Source: Algoriphagus sp. TR-M9
GTDB lineage: Bacteria; Bacteroidota; Bacteroidia; Cytophagales; Cyclobacteriaceae
Length of the DNA: 64,000 nt
Direction of reading: 5' to 3'
Assembly: GCF_027594545.1 (NCBI RefSeq)
Contig: NZ_CP115160.1
Coordinates: forward strand, 4,026,501-4,090,500
The notes under the pieces were generated by a model, which worked only from the letters and a program-made list of their open reading frames with translations, was not told the DNA's origin and ran no database searches. Below are positions 43,387 through 52,055 of this stretch, piece after piece (positions within the stretch are counted from its first letter, which is position 1; each line of letters opens with the position of its first letter). The translations under genes and the position numbers were made by a program.

Positions 43387-43579
43387 TTTAGTTCAAGTCT
43401 TCAGACTTGGACTTAAGACAATGCAGTCTTCAGACTGCAAAAACATCGCAACCTTACTATGATAGCAGTCTGGAGACTGCATTAATATAGGCACAAGTCA
43501 GGAAGACTTGCGCCAAACGGGGCCAAATGGGGCCATATTTAGCTCGTCATTGCGAACGACGAAGGAGTGAAGCAATCTC
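43387..43579 (+). repeat. Composite palindromic repeat, copy B
   Basis: Begins TTTAGTTCAAGTCTTCAGAC as in copy A, then GCAGTCTTCAGACTGC, an extra palindrome GCAGTCTGGAGACTGC absent from copy A, an interrupted CAAGTC-AGGAAGACTTGCGCC, and the block GTCATTGCGAACGACGAAGG to GAAGCAATCTC. It is about 63 bp longer than copy A and is in the same orientation. Confidence 0.75.
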
Positions 43580-43630
43580 CCTTCTAGAACGGATTGCTTC
43601 GTCGTTCGTACCTCACTTCTCGCAATGACG
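43545..43630. repeat. REP-like palindrome (GTCATTGCGA ... TCGCAATGAC)
   Basis: The arms CGTCATTGCGA...GAAGCAATC and GGATTGCTTC...TCGCAATGACG face each other, giving a long imperfect hairpin of about 86 bp whose left arm is shared with copies A and B. Copy A lacks the right arm. Elements with this motif are common between genes in Bacteroidota. It sits just downstream of the TonB-dependent receptor gene that ends at 43673. Confidence 0.65.
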
Positions 43631-43672
43631 TTAAAATCTCTTGTCTAACGTCTAGCTACTAGCGTCTAAAAC

Positions 43673-45916
43673 TCAATACAAAAACCCCACTTTCACCCCT
43701 CCATACCAATTCCTAGTCGGGGCAGGCTGATAGTATCTTCCGCCAAAAGGATTAAGATCATTGCCTAAGGAATAGCTTTCATTCAGCAAATTGTCCACAC
43801 CTGCGAAAGCTTCCAATTCCCACTTTCCAGCAAAACTTCTCGCCCAGCCGAATCGGGTATTCACCAAATTGTAAGCATCCTGATAAACTGTATTCGCATC
43901 ATTTAGTGGGATCTCATCTACGTATTGGTGGGTGAAATTCAGGTAAAAACCTGGGGCAGTTCGAAGATCCAAACGGGAAACTAGCGTATTTGGAGATACT
44001 CCGGTCAGGTCATTTCCTGAGAAGTCATTGTCTCCTTGTTGATAATTTGCAAAAGTGAAATAATTCCCCGTAAAGGCGGTACCGATTTTTAGATCTCTGA
44101 CAAAAGCCGTTTGACTTCGGATTAAAGCATAATCAATCGCTGCTTCTATCCCTTTTTGGTCAGTGGAACCTGCATTTCGGAAAAGTACCACGCCTTGGGG
44201 ATTAGTGTAAGTGGTGATGGTCTGATCAAGCTTGAAGTAAAAAGCAGTTAGGTCCAAATTCAGCTTTCCTTTTCCCAGTCTATAACCAACTTCATAATTG
44301 ACCCCTTTTTCAGCTTCTAAGTCAAGATTCAAACTCCCTTCATTTGTCCTTACTTCGTCAATGGTTGGAGGGGAAAAGCCGCTACTGATACTTCCATAAA
44401 CCCCGGAATAGGTGTTGAATTGGTAATTCACCGCAAACCTTGGAACCACAATGGGGTCAAATTTTCTGGTCTGCAAACCGGTAGTCCCTCCAGAAGCGTC
44501 AATCTGCCGATCCACTTCCAAGCTGCTGAAGTTTTCACTTAATGCTATGGTCAGCATCAAATCCTCGCTCAGGTTCCACTCTGCCTGTTGAAATAAAAAT
44601 CCTTGAGTAGCCCGCAGTTTATCTGCAAAACGTACCGTATCAGCCACTCCGGCTCTATTTCCAAAATTCTGTGCATCCGTCAAACTGCTTTGGTATTCTC
44701 CTCCAGCGATGAGTCTCAGGTCTTTTCCGGCTAATTTTCCATCAAAAGTAAATGCCGTTCTTCCTCCATATCCAAAACCCAATTCCTTTTTATAATCTAG
44801 GATAAATGGGTTTTCGAAATCATTGGTGTTCAGGTAGAGTGTGGTAGAATTTTTAAACTTTGAGGAAAATCTATACAGGTGCCCGATGGAAGCGAAAACA
44901 GATTGCTGGGCAATGGAACTGTTCTGCCCCACAGATCCAGGTCTAGCTTGGGTAGGGTCCTCTGCCAATTGATCGGCATTTAGCCCACCCGGAATCTGAT
45001 AATCCAGATCAGAAACCAATAGTTGGGTACGGATCTCCTGCTTTGCAGAAACATCGAAGAAGCCTCCCAATTGAAAAACCTGCCTGTCCATCGCGGAGTG
45101 CTCCCTATAGCCATCTGATTTTTGGCTTACGTAAGAAGCCTCAAATCCACCATTTCCCACTTGCTGGGAAATTCCCAATCGATAGCGGCTCATCCCAAAA
45201 TCCCCTGCCATAAAATCTGCAGAAAGCCTTCCTCCCACTGGATTAGCAGGACTGTGTAAATTCACCACTCCGCCATTTCCAGCGCCATAGATACTTCCCG
45301 ATGGACCTTTAATTACTTCTGCATTTCGGATATTGGATAGATCCAGCAAGTTCAGTGCAGTGGTACCATCCGGGGCTGTAAAGGGAACTTCATTCCAGTA
45401 CACTTTCACATTTCTGACCCCAAACGGAGCACGTAAGGAACTGCCCCGAATAGAAATCCTATAGCTGGCGGGAGCTCGTTCTTCTATACGAACTCCCGGT
45501 TTGGTATTGAATGAGTTGACAATGGAAGTCTCATTGAATCTGCTGAAATCCTGCTCAGTAACCACAGCAATGGAAGAGGATTGCTCAAGAATCGGACGCT
45601 CAGACTCAAAAGCCGAAACAGTAACCTCCGAAAGGTTCATGATACGCTTCGCCATCAATAGAGTCAGTTCCTTTCCCGGACCCACTTCTCTGCTCATGGA
45701 TTCATAGCCTTCCAGTTCGAAGTGCAGGAGTAAGCTTTCTGATGAGGAAATCCTCATCTCTCCCCGTTGATCACTACGGCCCAATAGTTCTCCCCCTGCG
45801 CTTGCCCGTACATTAGCCAGGGGTTCTCTGCTGTCTACATCGGCTATCTTCAAAACGATCTGAGCATTTGCCCAGGAGCATAAGAAAAAGAGGAAAAGTG
45901 TGAGAATTTTATTCAT
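43673..45916 (-). CDS. TonB-dependent receptor
   Basis: 747 residues with a signal peptide ending near ANAQ (about residue 19). A short carboxypeptidase-regulatory-like N-terminal domain (about 20-90) leads into a plug (about 105-225) with the segments NSFNTKPGVRIEERAP, SIRGSSLRAPFG and IKGPSGSIYGAGNGGVVNL, then a 22-strand-type barrel ending in an aromatic FLY. It resembles iron-complex or vitamin receptors of the FecA type rather than SusC, and there is no SusD partner. It is divergent from the fucosidase gene (130 bp) and could take up glycan fragments or a metal complex. Confidence 0.9.
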   Translation of the reverse strand: MNKILTLFLFFLCSWANAQIVLKIADVDSREPLANVRASAGGELLGRSDQRGEMRISSSESLLLHFELEGYESMSREVGPGKELTLLMAKRIMNLSEVTVSAFESERPILEQSSSIAVVTEQDFSRFNETSIVNSFNTKPGVRIEERAPASYRISIRGSSLRAPFGVRNVKVYWNEVPFTAPDGTTALNLLDLSNIRNAEVIKGPSGSIYGAGNGGVVNLHSPANPVGGRLSADFMAGDFGMSRYRLGISQQVGNGGFEASYVSQKSDGYREHSAMDRQVFQLGGFFDVSAKQEIRTQLLVSDLDYQIPGGLNADQLAEDPTQARPGSVGQNSSIAQQSVFASIGHLYRFSSKFKNSTTLYLNTNDFENPFILDYKKELGFGYGGRTAFTFDGKLAGKDLRLIAGGEYQSSLTDAQNFGNRAGVADTVRFADKLRATQGFLFQQAEWNLSEDLMLTIALSENFSSLEVDRQIDASGGTTGLQTRKFDPIVVPRFAVNYQFNTYSGVYGSISSGFSPPTIDEVRTNEGSLNLDLEAEKGVNYEVGYRLGKGKLNLDLTAFYFKLDQTITTYTNPQGVVLFRNAGSTDQKGIEAAIDYALIRSQTAFVRDLKIGTAFTGNYFTFANYQQGDNDFSGNDLTGVSPNTLVSRLDLRTAPGFYLNFTHQYVDEIPLNDANTVYQDAYNLVNTRFGWARSFAGKWELEAFAGVDNLLNESYSLGNDLNPFGGRYYQPAPTRNWYGGVKVGFLY

Positions 45917-46046
45917 GAAAGCAAATTAATGGCTTTAATGTGAAGAATGTAAACTGTTTCCACCAAAGGTCATGCTTAATGGCTATTAATCACATACCAC
46001 TTCCAAAATTCAGGCAAAAGCCCTAATTTTCAGACTTAATATTCCT

Positions 46047-48098
46047 ATGATGAGAAATACACTTTGGTTCGTTTTATTGCTTTCGTTAAGTTTTTGTAGC
46101 GAAAAAGCTGCTCCTCCTTCCCCTGTTTTGCCCGTACCGGAACCCCGACAGATCGCTTGGCAAGAGCTAGAGTTCTACGGTTTTGTCCACTTCAACATGA
46201 ACACCTTCTCGGATAGGGAGTGGGGCTTTGGTGATGAAAAACCCGAGATGTTCAACCCCACCGATCTTCAACCAAGACAATGGGCCCAGGTAGCCGCCGA
46301 GGCAGGCATGAAAGGGCTCATCATTACCGCAAAACATCACGATGGCTTTGTGCTTTGGCCTTCTGAATACACCGAGCATTCCATCAAAAACAGCCCCTGG
46401 AAAGACGGAAAGGGAGATTTGATCAAAGAACTGGCTGAAGCCTGTGAAGAATATGGACTGAAGTTCGGGATTTATTATTCCCCTTGGGACAGAAATCATC
46501 CAGACTATGGCAAGCCGGAATACATTACTTACATGAGAAATCAGCTCACTGAGTTGCTGACAAATTATGGAGATATTTTCGAGGTTTGGTTTGACGGCGC
46601 CAATGGAGGTGACGGATACTACGGAGGTGCCAATGAGGTAAGAAAAGTAGACAAGAAAACCTATTACGACTGGCCAAGTGTGCATGCTCTGGTGCGGGAG
46701 CTACAGCCTGGTGCGATGATGTTCAGTGATGCAGGCCCTGATGTGCGATGGGTGGGAAATGAGCATGGCTTTGCCTATGAGACCACCTGGTCAAACCTGA
46801 TGCGCGACTCCGTCTATGCAGGCATGCCGGGCTACCCTGAAAAATATGCCTCCGGGCAGGAAAACGGTACCCATTGGGTACCTGCAGAGTCTGACGTGTC
46901 CATACGTCCGGGCTGGTACTATCACAAATACGAAGACCATAAGGTCAAGACACTCCCGGAGTTATTGGAGATTTACTATAAAAGCATTGGCCGCAACAGT
47001 TCTCTCCTAATCAATTTCCCTGTTGACACCAGAGGACTAATCCATGAAAATGATGTGGATGCGATAATGAAACTTGCCAACAAGGTCAAGGAGGATTTTG
47101 CCAATAATCTGGCTCCCCAGGCCAGCGCTACTGCAAGCGAGGAAAGAGGTACCGGATATGAGGTAGAAAATATTTTAGACGGGGATTATGAAACCTACTG
47201 GTCCACATCTGATGGAGGAAAAACCGGGGAAATAAGCCTAGACTTTGGAAATGAAATCACTTTCAACAGACTGCTTTTGCAAGAATACACGCCACTTGGC
47301 CAACGGGTGAAAAGCTTTGTTTTGGAAATGAAAAATAAGGACAGCTGGGAGAAAATCGCTGAAGGCACCACAATCGGGTACAAGAGAATTCTCCGCTTCC
47401 CAGATGTAACTGCCAGTGCGCTTCGTATCCGCATTACTGATAGCAAGGACATTCCGGTCATCTCTGAGTTAGGGATCTACAATGCACCGAAGCTCATGCT
47501 GCCTCCTGCCTATTCCAGAAACAAGGCAGGTGAAATCACCTTGGCAAGACCAGAAACTGGTTTAGAGGTTTATTATACCCTGGATGGATCAGCACCTTCC
47601 ACCGAAAGCTCACGCTATACAGCTCCTTTTTTGGTGGACAAAGCCAGTACCATCAAAGCGATTTCCGTCAATCCCGAATCCGGAGAAAAAAGTGAAAGCA
47701 TCACCATAGAAGTGGATTTAGCCAAAGCAAAATGGACAACAGACCAGGAAAATGGCGAGAGACTTATGGACGAAAATCGACACAGCTACCTAACAAGCAA
47801 CAGCAATAGGGTGACCATTGACCTGGGCGAGGAAGTCAAGCTGACCGGATTCACCTACCTGCCTATGCAGGCAAGATATCCTAGTGGTTTTATCACCAAT
47901 TACGTTTTCGAGGTGAGCAGCGATGGCAGAAACTTCCAGCAAGTAGCTGCCGGTGAATTTTCTAATATCGTCAACAGCCCAATTGAGCAGCTCATTCATT
48001 TTGACGCAGTCAAAGGCAAATTCATCCGTCTTACTGCCACCAAAACAGCAGACGGAAATGCAGCCACTTTCGCAGAAATAGGTGTTTTGACCAAATAA
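46047..48098 (+). CDS. Secreted alpha-L-fucosidase (GH29) with discoidin-like domains
   Basis: 683 residues with a lipobox-type signal (LSFC, Cys about 17). The GH29 barrel (about 35-345) has the HHDGF motif (97-101) and the nucleophile D183 in EVWFDGANG. It is followed by an F5/8 type C (discoidin) domain (about 355-475), a chitobiase/hexosaminidase C-terminal-type insert with YYTLDGSAPS (about 510-560), and a second F5/8 type C domain (about 565-683). GH29 enzymes remove alpha-linked fucose with retention. It is 15 bp before the sulfatase gene, suggesting one operon for sulfated or fucosylated glycans. Confidence 0.93.
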   Translation: MMRNTLWFVLLLSLSFCSEKAAPPSPVLPVPEPRQIAWQELEFYGFVHFNMNTFSDREWGFGDEKPEMFNPTDLQPRQWAQVAAEAGMKGLIITAKHHDGFVLWPSEYTEHSIKNSPWKDGKGDLIKELAEACEEYGLKFGIYYSPWDRNHPDYGKPEYITYMRNQLTELLTNYGDIFEVWFDGANGGDGYYGGANEVRKVDKKTYYDWPSVHALVRELQPGAMMFSDAGPDVRWVGNEHGFAYETTWSNLMRDSVYAGMPGYPEKYASGQENGTHWVPAESDVSIRPGWYYHKYEDHKVKTLPELLEIYYKSIGRNSSLLINFPVDTRGLIHENDVDAIMKLANKVKEDFANNLAPQASATASEERGTGYEVENILDGDYETYWSTSDGGKTGEISLDFGNEITFNRLLLQEYTPLGQRVKSFVLEMKNKDSWEKIAEGTTIGYKRILRFPDVTASALRIRITDSKDIPVISELGIYNAPKLMLPPAYSRNKAGEITLARPETGLEVYYTLDGSAPSTESSRYTAPFLVDKASTIKAISVNPESGEKSESITIEVDLAKAKWTTDQENGERLMDENRHSYLTSNSNRVTIDLGEEVKLTGFTYLPMQARYPSGFITNYVFEVSSDGRNFQQVAAGEFSNIVNSPIEQLIHFDAVKGKFIRLTATKTADGNAATFAEIGVLTK

Positions 48099-48113
48099 TT
48101 AAGCCCAAGCCCA

Positions 48114-49517
48114 ATGAAATTTCATTATTCTATAATTTTGGGAGTTTCTATACTGATGGCCTCCTGTGCCAAAAAAGAAGAAACCTCCTCCACCCCTTCC
48201 AAACCCAATATCCTGGTGATCCTCACGGATGATCAGGGCACCTTGGACCTGAACAGTTACGGTTCCACCGACCTGGCCACACCCAACTTGGACCGCATAG
48301 CAAATTCAGGCGTTCGTTTTACCCAGTTTTATGCGGCTGCTCCGGTCTGTTCACCGTCAAGAGCAGGCTTATTGACCGGCAAATACAATTTCGACGCAGG
48401 CTTATTTGGCAATGTAGATATTCCGGATAATGATCCGCAAGGAAAATCAGGCATGCCAACGGAGCAGATCACCATGGCTGAGATGTTCCAATCTGCCGGA
48501 TATAACACTGCCAATATCGGTAAATGGCACCTGGGACACAGTCCCGATAAGCTCCCTAATGGCCAGGGCTTCGATTATTTCTTTGGGCACCAAAGAGGCT
48601 GCATAGATAATTATTCCCATTTCTTTTTTTGGGACGGACCAAACCTTCATGATCTTTACCAAAATGATCAAGAAATCTACCGTCCGGGAGAATTCTTTGG
48701 AGACCTGATGGTAGATGAAGTGAAGAATTTTACCCAGTCTTCAGCGGATCCATTTTTCATTTATTGGGCCATCAATATGCCGCATTACCCCTACCAAGGG
48801 CGCCCTAGCTGGCTGGAACATTACAAAGATCTACCGAGCCCAAGGAGAGAATATGCGGCTTTTATCTCTACAGTGGATGAGCTGGTCGGAAATGTACTGG
48901 ATCATTTAGAAGCTACAGGGCAATTAGAAAACACCATCGTCGTTTTCCAATCTGATCATGGACACAGCACAGAGTCCCGTGCTTATTTCGGCGGGGGCAA
49001 TGCCGGACCTTTCAACGGAGCAAAATTCAGTATGCTTGAAGGAGGAATCAGGGTGCCGGCAATCATTTCTTGGCCCGGAGGAAATCTACCCCAAGGAGCA
49101 GTGAGAAACCAGTGGGCAGGAAGTGTGGATTGGTATCCTACATTGGCGGATCTGGCAGAGGTAACAATCCCTAACCCTACAGAGATAAGTGGATTGAGTT
49201 TAAGAAATGTGATTTATGACAATGCAGCTTCTCCTCATGAGGTGATGCACTGGGCTACGGGCTTTCCGGAAAATGAAAACAAAGCATGGGCAGTTCGTAA
49301 AGGACCTTGGAAACTCCTGGGAAATCCGCGGGATCCAAGCCAAAAGCTGACTTTTACAGAGGAGGACAAACTCTATCTCGTCAACCTGGAACAGGACAGC
49401 ACGGAATCCAGCAATCTGTCCCAAAAACATCCTGAAGTAGTCTCCGAACTCCTTCAACTCCACGAGGATTGGCTTGCTCCAATCTTGGAAAGTCGATTAA
49501 ATAATGATGGCAAATAA
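48114..49517 (+). CDS. Sulfatase lipoprotein (S1 family)
   Basis: 467 residues with a lipobox LMASC (Cys18). The formylglycine site is C79 in CSPSR followed by AGLLTG, so this is the Cys-type sulfatase that needs an anaerobic-type or FGE-type activating enzyme. The metal site DDQG (39-42) and the K-W-H-L-G segment GKWHLGH are present, as is the QSDHGH motif. The substrate may be a fucan, galactan or glycosaminoglycan sulfate; the neighbouring fucosidase favours a sulfated fucose polymer. It is 15 bp after the fucosidase and 57 bp before the oxidoreductase small subunit. Confidence 0.93.
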   Translation: MKFHYSIILGVSILMASCAKKEETSSTPSKPNILVILTDDQGTLDLNSYGSTDLATPNLDRIANSGVRFTQFYAAAPVCSPSRAGLLTGKYNFDAGLFGNVDIPDNDPQGKSGMPTEQITMAEMFQSAGYNTANIGKWHLGHSPDKLPNGQGFDYFFGHQRGCIDNYSHFFFWDGPNLHDLYQNDQEIYRPGEFFGDLMVDEVKNFTQSSADPFFIYWAINMPHYPYQGRPSWLEHYKDLPSPRREYAAFISTVDELVGNVLDHLEATGQLENTIVVFQSDHGHSTESRAYFGGGNAGPFNGAKFSMLEGGIRVPAIISWPGGNLPQGAVRNQWAGSVDWYPTLADLAEVTIPNPTEISGLSLRNVIYDNAASPHEVMHWATGFPENENKAWAVRKGPWKLLGNPRDPSQKLTFTEEDKLYLVNLEQDSTESSNLSQKHPEVVSELLQLHEDWLAPILESRLNNDGK

Positions 49518-49574
49518 GCATCAATATGGCTACATTGGCCCTTCGATTGAAAAACCCATTACCTAATCAAACCT

Positions 49575-50129
49575 ATGAATAGAAGAATCGCACTCAGGCA
49601 CCTGGCGCTGATTTCCGGAGGTCTTGCTTTGATTCCATCCTGTGATTTCAGCTCAGATGATATCCTGGCAGCATACGATAACCTAAAAGTCACCAATTCC
49701 CAGAAACAACTTTTGGGTCAACTATCAGACACCATCATTCCTTCCGGTGAGCTCAAAGGCGCATTAGACCTGGAAGTGCAGGACTTTATTCTCGTAATGG
49801 TCAATGACTGCATGAAAAAGGAAGATCAAGAGCTTTTTTCACAAGGCCTTGCTGCCTTCCCTGCCTATGCTAAAAAATCTGCTGGGGCTAAATTTGAAAA
49901 CCTTGAAGCCCGTCAAAAAGAAGACTTGATTCAGAATGGCCTGGAACTAGAAGGCGAGGACAATAGAGCTGTTTCCTACTTTTTGAATACTACCAAAAGA
50001 TTTACCATGCAAGGCTATATGGCCTCCGAGTACATCCAAACCGAAATCATCCCTTACTCACTTATTCCCGGCAGGTACAATGGTGCCGCTTTGATTTCAG
50101 AGACCCAAAAACCGCGCATCAATGGCTAA
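49575..50129 (+). CDS. Gluconate 2-dehydrogenase subunit 3 family protein (oxidoreductase small subunit, Tat lipoprotein-like)
   Basis: 184 residues. The N-terminus MNRRIALRHLALISGG has twin arginines and a hydrophobic stretch ending in a lipobox-like IPSC (Cys about 23), suggesting Tat export as a lipoprotein. The remainder matches the gluconate_2-dh3 family, the small subunit of membrane-bound GMC dehydrogenases such as gluconate 2-dehydrogenase and glucoside 3-dehydrogenase. The stop overlaps the GMC gene by 8 bp. Because the GMC partner has no signal of its own, this subunit probably carries it across the membrane. Confidence 0.88.
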   Translation: MNRRIALRHLALISGGLALIPSCDFSSDDILAAYDNLKVTNSQKQLLGQLSDTIIPSGELKGALDLEVQDFILVMVNDCMKKEDQELFSQGLAAFPAYAKKSAGAKFENLEARQKEDLIQNGLELEGEDNRAVSYFLNTTKRFTMQGYMASEYIQTEIIPYSLIPGRYNGAALISETQKPRING

Positions 50130-51840
50130 TCTAAACATTCGAAATAAGCAAGAAAGAACCTACCAAGCCATCGTAATCGGATCAGGTGCCAGCGGAGGCT
50201 GGGCAGCCAAGGAATTTGGTGATCTAGGCGTGAAAACCTTAGTATTGGAACGTGGAAGAAACGTAGAGCATCTTAAGGATTACCCTACGACCAATATGCT
50301 TCCCTATGAGTTCAAACACCGGGGCAGAATGCCACAGGAGGTGATAGATGAAAACCCCATAGTGTCCAAATGCTATGCTTTTGGGGAAGATAGTGAGCAC
50401 TTTTTCGTCAAAGATGATGAGCAGCCCTATATCCAGGAAAAACCGTTTGATTGGATCAGAGGCTACCAGGTAGGAGGGAAATCCCTGCTTTGGGCCAGAC
50501 AGGTGCAGCGCTGGTCCGATTATGATTTTGAAGGTCCGGCCAGAGATGGGTTTGCAGTCGACTGGCCGATTCGCTATAAGGACATCGCTCCCTGGTATAG
50601 CCATGTGGAGAAGTTTGCAGGCGTTTCAGGAAATAAAGATGGGCTGGATGTATTGCCGGATGGGGAATTTCTACCTGGCTATGACCTAAACATAGTAGAG
50701 AAGCACTTTGCACAGAAACTGAAAGAGAATTACGGCAACGAACGCCACATGATCTCGGCCAGATGTGCGCACATCAATGGCCCCCATGAGCAATTTACGG
50801 CTCAGGGCCGGGCTTTCTGCCAAAACAGAAACCTTTGCCAGCGAGGCTGTCCATTTGGAGGATATTTCAGCAGTAATTCATCGACTATACCTTGGGCTCT
50901 CAAAAGCGGAAATGTAACACTGAGACCTGACTCAGTGGTCCACTCCATCATCTATGATGATGAAAAGGGCAAAGCAACAGGTGTACGTGTAATCGATGCA
51001 CATACCAAGGAAATGGAGGAATTTTATGCCGACGTGATTTTCCTAAATGCCGCAGCCATCAATTCCAACCTGATACTAATGAACTCCGTGTCTTCCAGAT
51101 TCCCAAATGGTCTGGGAAATGACAGTGGGGTATTAGGCAAATATTTTGCCTTCCATAACTACCGTGCGCAGGTCAATGCATCCTATGAGGGTTTTATGGA
51201 ATATACTACCACGGGAGGAAGACCTACTAGCGGCTACATTCCTAGATTCAGAAATGTAAAAAAACAGGAAACTGATTTCCTACGTGGCTACGCCGGTGGT
51301 TTCAGCGCTTATCGCGGAAGAGGATACGTAGCAGATGCCCGAGTGGGAATGGATCTGAAAGAAAATATGCTCAATCCTACGCCCCCGGACGGTCCTTGGA
51401 GAGTAGGTTCGCACATGATGGGCGAGACTATTCCAAAAGAGAGCAATTTCATCGCCTTGGATAAGGACAAGCTGGATCCTTATGGGCTACCTACAATGAA
51501 ATTCAATGTCTCCTACGATGACAATGACGAAAAAATGGTCATCGATTATCAGGAGCAGATTTCAGAAATGTTTGAAAAAGCAGGATTCACTGATATCCGG
51601 GTCAACGATGACCACAGAACCCCTGGCCTGGACATCCACGAAATGGGCGGGGTACGCATGGGCAAGGACCCAAAAACCTCCATGCTCAATGGAAATCATC
51701 AGCTTCACGCTGCGCCAAACGTGTATGTGACGGATGGAGCTTGTATGACTTCTACTTCCACCCAGAACCCTACCTTGACTTATATGGCTTTCGCAGCCAG
51801 AGCTGCCCATCATGCCGTTAATGAAAGTAAAAAAGGCTAA
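50122..51840 (+). CDS. GMC-family FAD-dependent oxidoreductase (large subunit)
   Basis: 572 residues. The FAD-binding motif is GSGASGG (20-26); the conserved active-site histidine is H506 in HEMGG and the closing motif is N549-P-T. A cysteine-rich segment (CQNRNLCQRGCPFGG, about 233-247) resembles that of gluconate and glucoside dehydrogenase large subunits. It has no signal peptide and overlaps by 8 bp the Tat-bearing small subunit. Pairs of this kind oxidise sugars or polyols in the periplasm and pass electrons to a cytochrome or quinone. A cytochrome subunit was not found nearby. The exact sugar is unknown. Confidence 0.92.
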   Translation: MANLNIRNKQERTYQAIVIGSGASGGWAAKEFGDLGVKTLVLERGRNVEHLKDYPTTNMLPYEFKHRGRMPQEVIDENPIVSKCYAFGEDSEHFFVKDDEQPYIQEKPFDWIRGYQVGGKSLLWARQVQRWSDYDFEGPARDGFAVDWPIRYKDIAPWYSHVEKFAGVSGNKDGLDVLPDGEFLPGYDLNIVEKHFAQKLKENYGNERHMISARCAHINGPHEQFTAQGRAFCQNRNLCQRGCPFGGYFSSNSSTIPWALKSGNVTLRPDSVVHSIIYDDEKGKATGVRVIDAHTKEMEEFYADVIFLNAAAINSNLILMNSVSSRFPNGLGNDSGVLGKYFAFHNYRAQVNASYEGFMEYTTTGGRPTSGYIPRFRNVKKQETDFLRGYAGGFSAYRGRGYVADARVGMDLKENMLNPTPPDGPWRVGSHMMGETIPKESNFIALDKDKLDPYGLPTMKFNVSYDDNDEKMVIDYQEQISEMFEKAGFTDIRVNDDHRTPGLDIHEMGGVRMGKDPKTSMLNGNHQLHAAPNVYVTDGACMTSTSTQNPTLTYMAFAARAAHHAVNESKKG

Positions 51841-51865
51841 TTGAGTAGGCATTTGATTGGTAGAG

Positions 51866-51900
51866 ACCCTTTGGAAAATATGTGTTCCAAAGGGTTTTTT
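51866..51900 (+). terminator. Rho-independent terminator after the GMC gene
   Basis: ACCCTTTGGAA (51866-51876) pairs perfectly with TTCCAAAGGGT (51885-51895) and is followed by five T residues. It closes the fucosidase-sulfatase-GMC transcription unit. Confidence 0.88.
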
Positions 51901-52055
51901 GGTTTTCACTGGTAAGAACTAAAATTCCAAAACACTTGGTTTTCAGTGCTTTTCGCTTAAAACTCTTTATTAATCACTTAAATAACATCCATTTTGAACA
52001 AAAGAGGGGCTAATACGTGTTAAAAATCAGGTTAATTAACCAGCCCAACAAAATT

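Noticed and set aside
38643..43630. CRISPR array or satellite in the repeat-rich region
   Set aside because: Repeats are few, irregularly spaced and unequal in length, with no regular spacers and no cas genes nearby.
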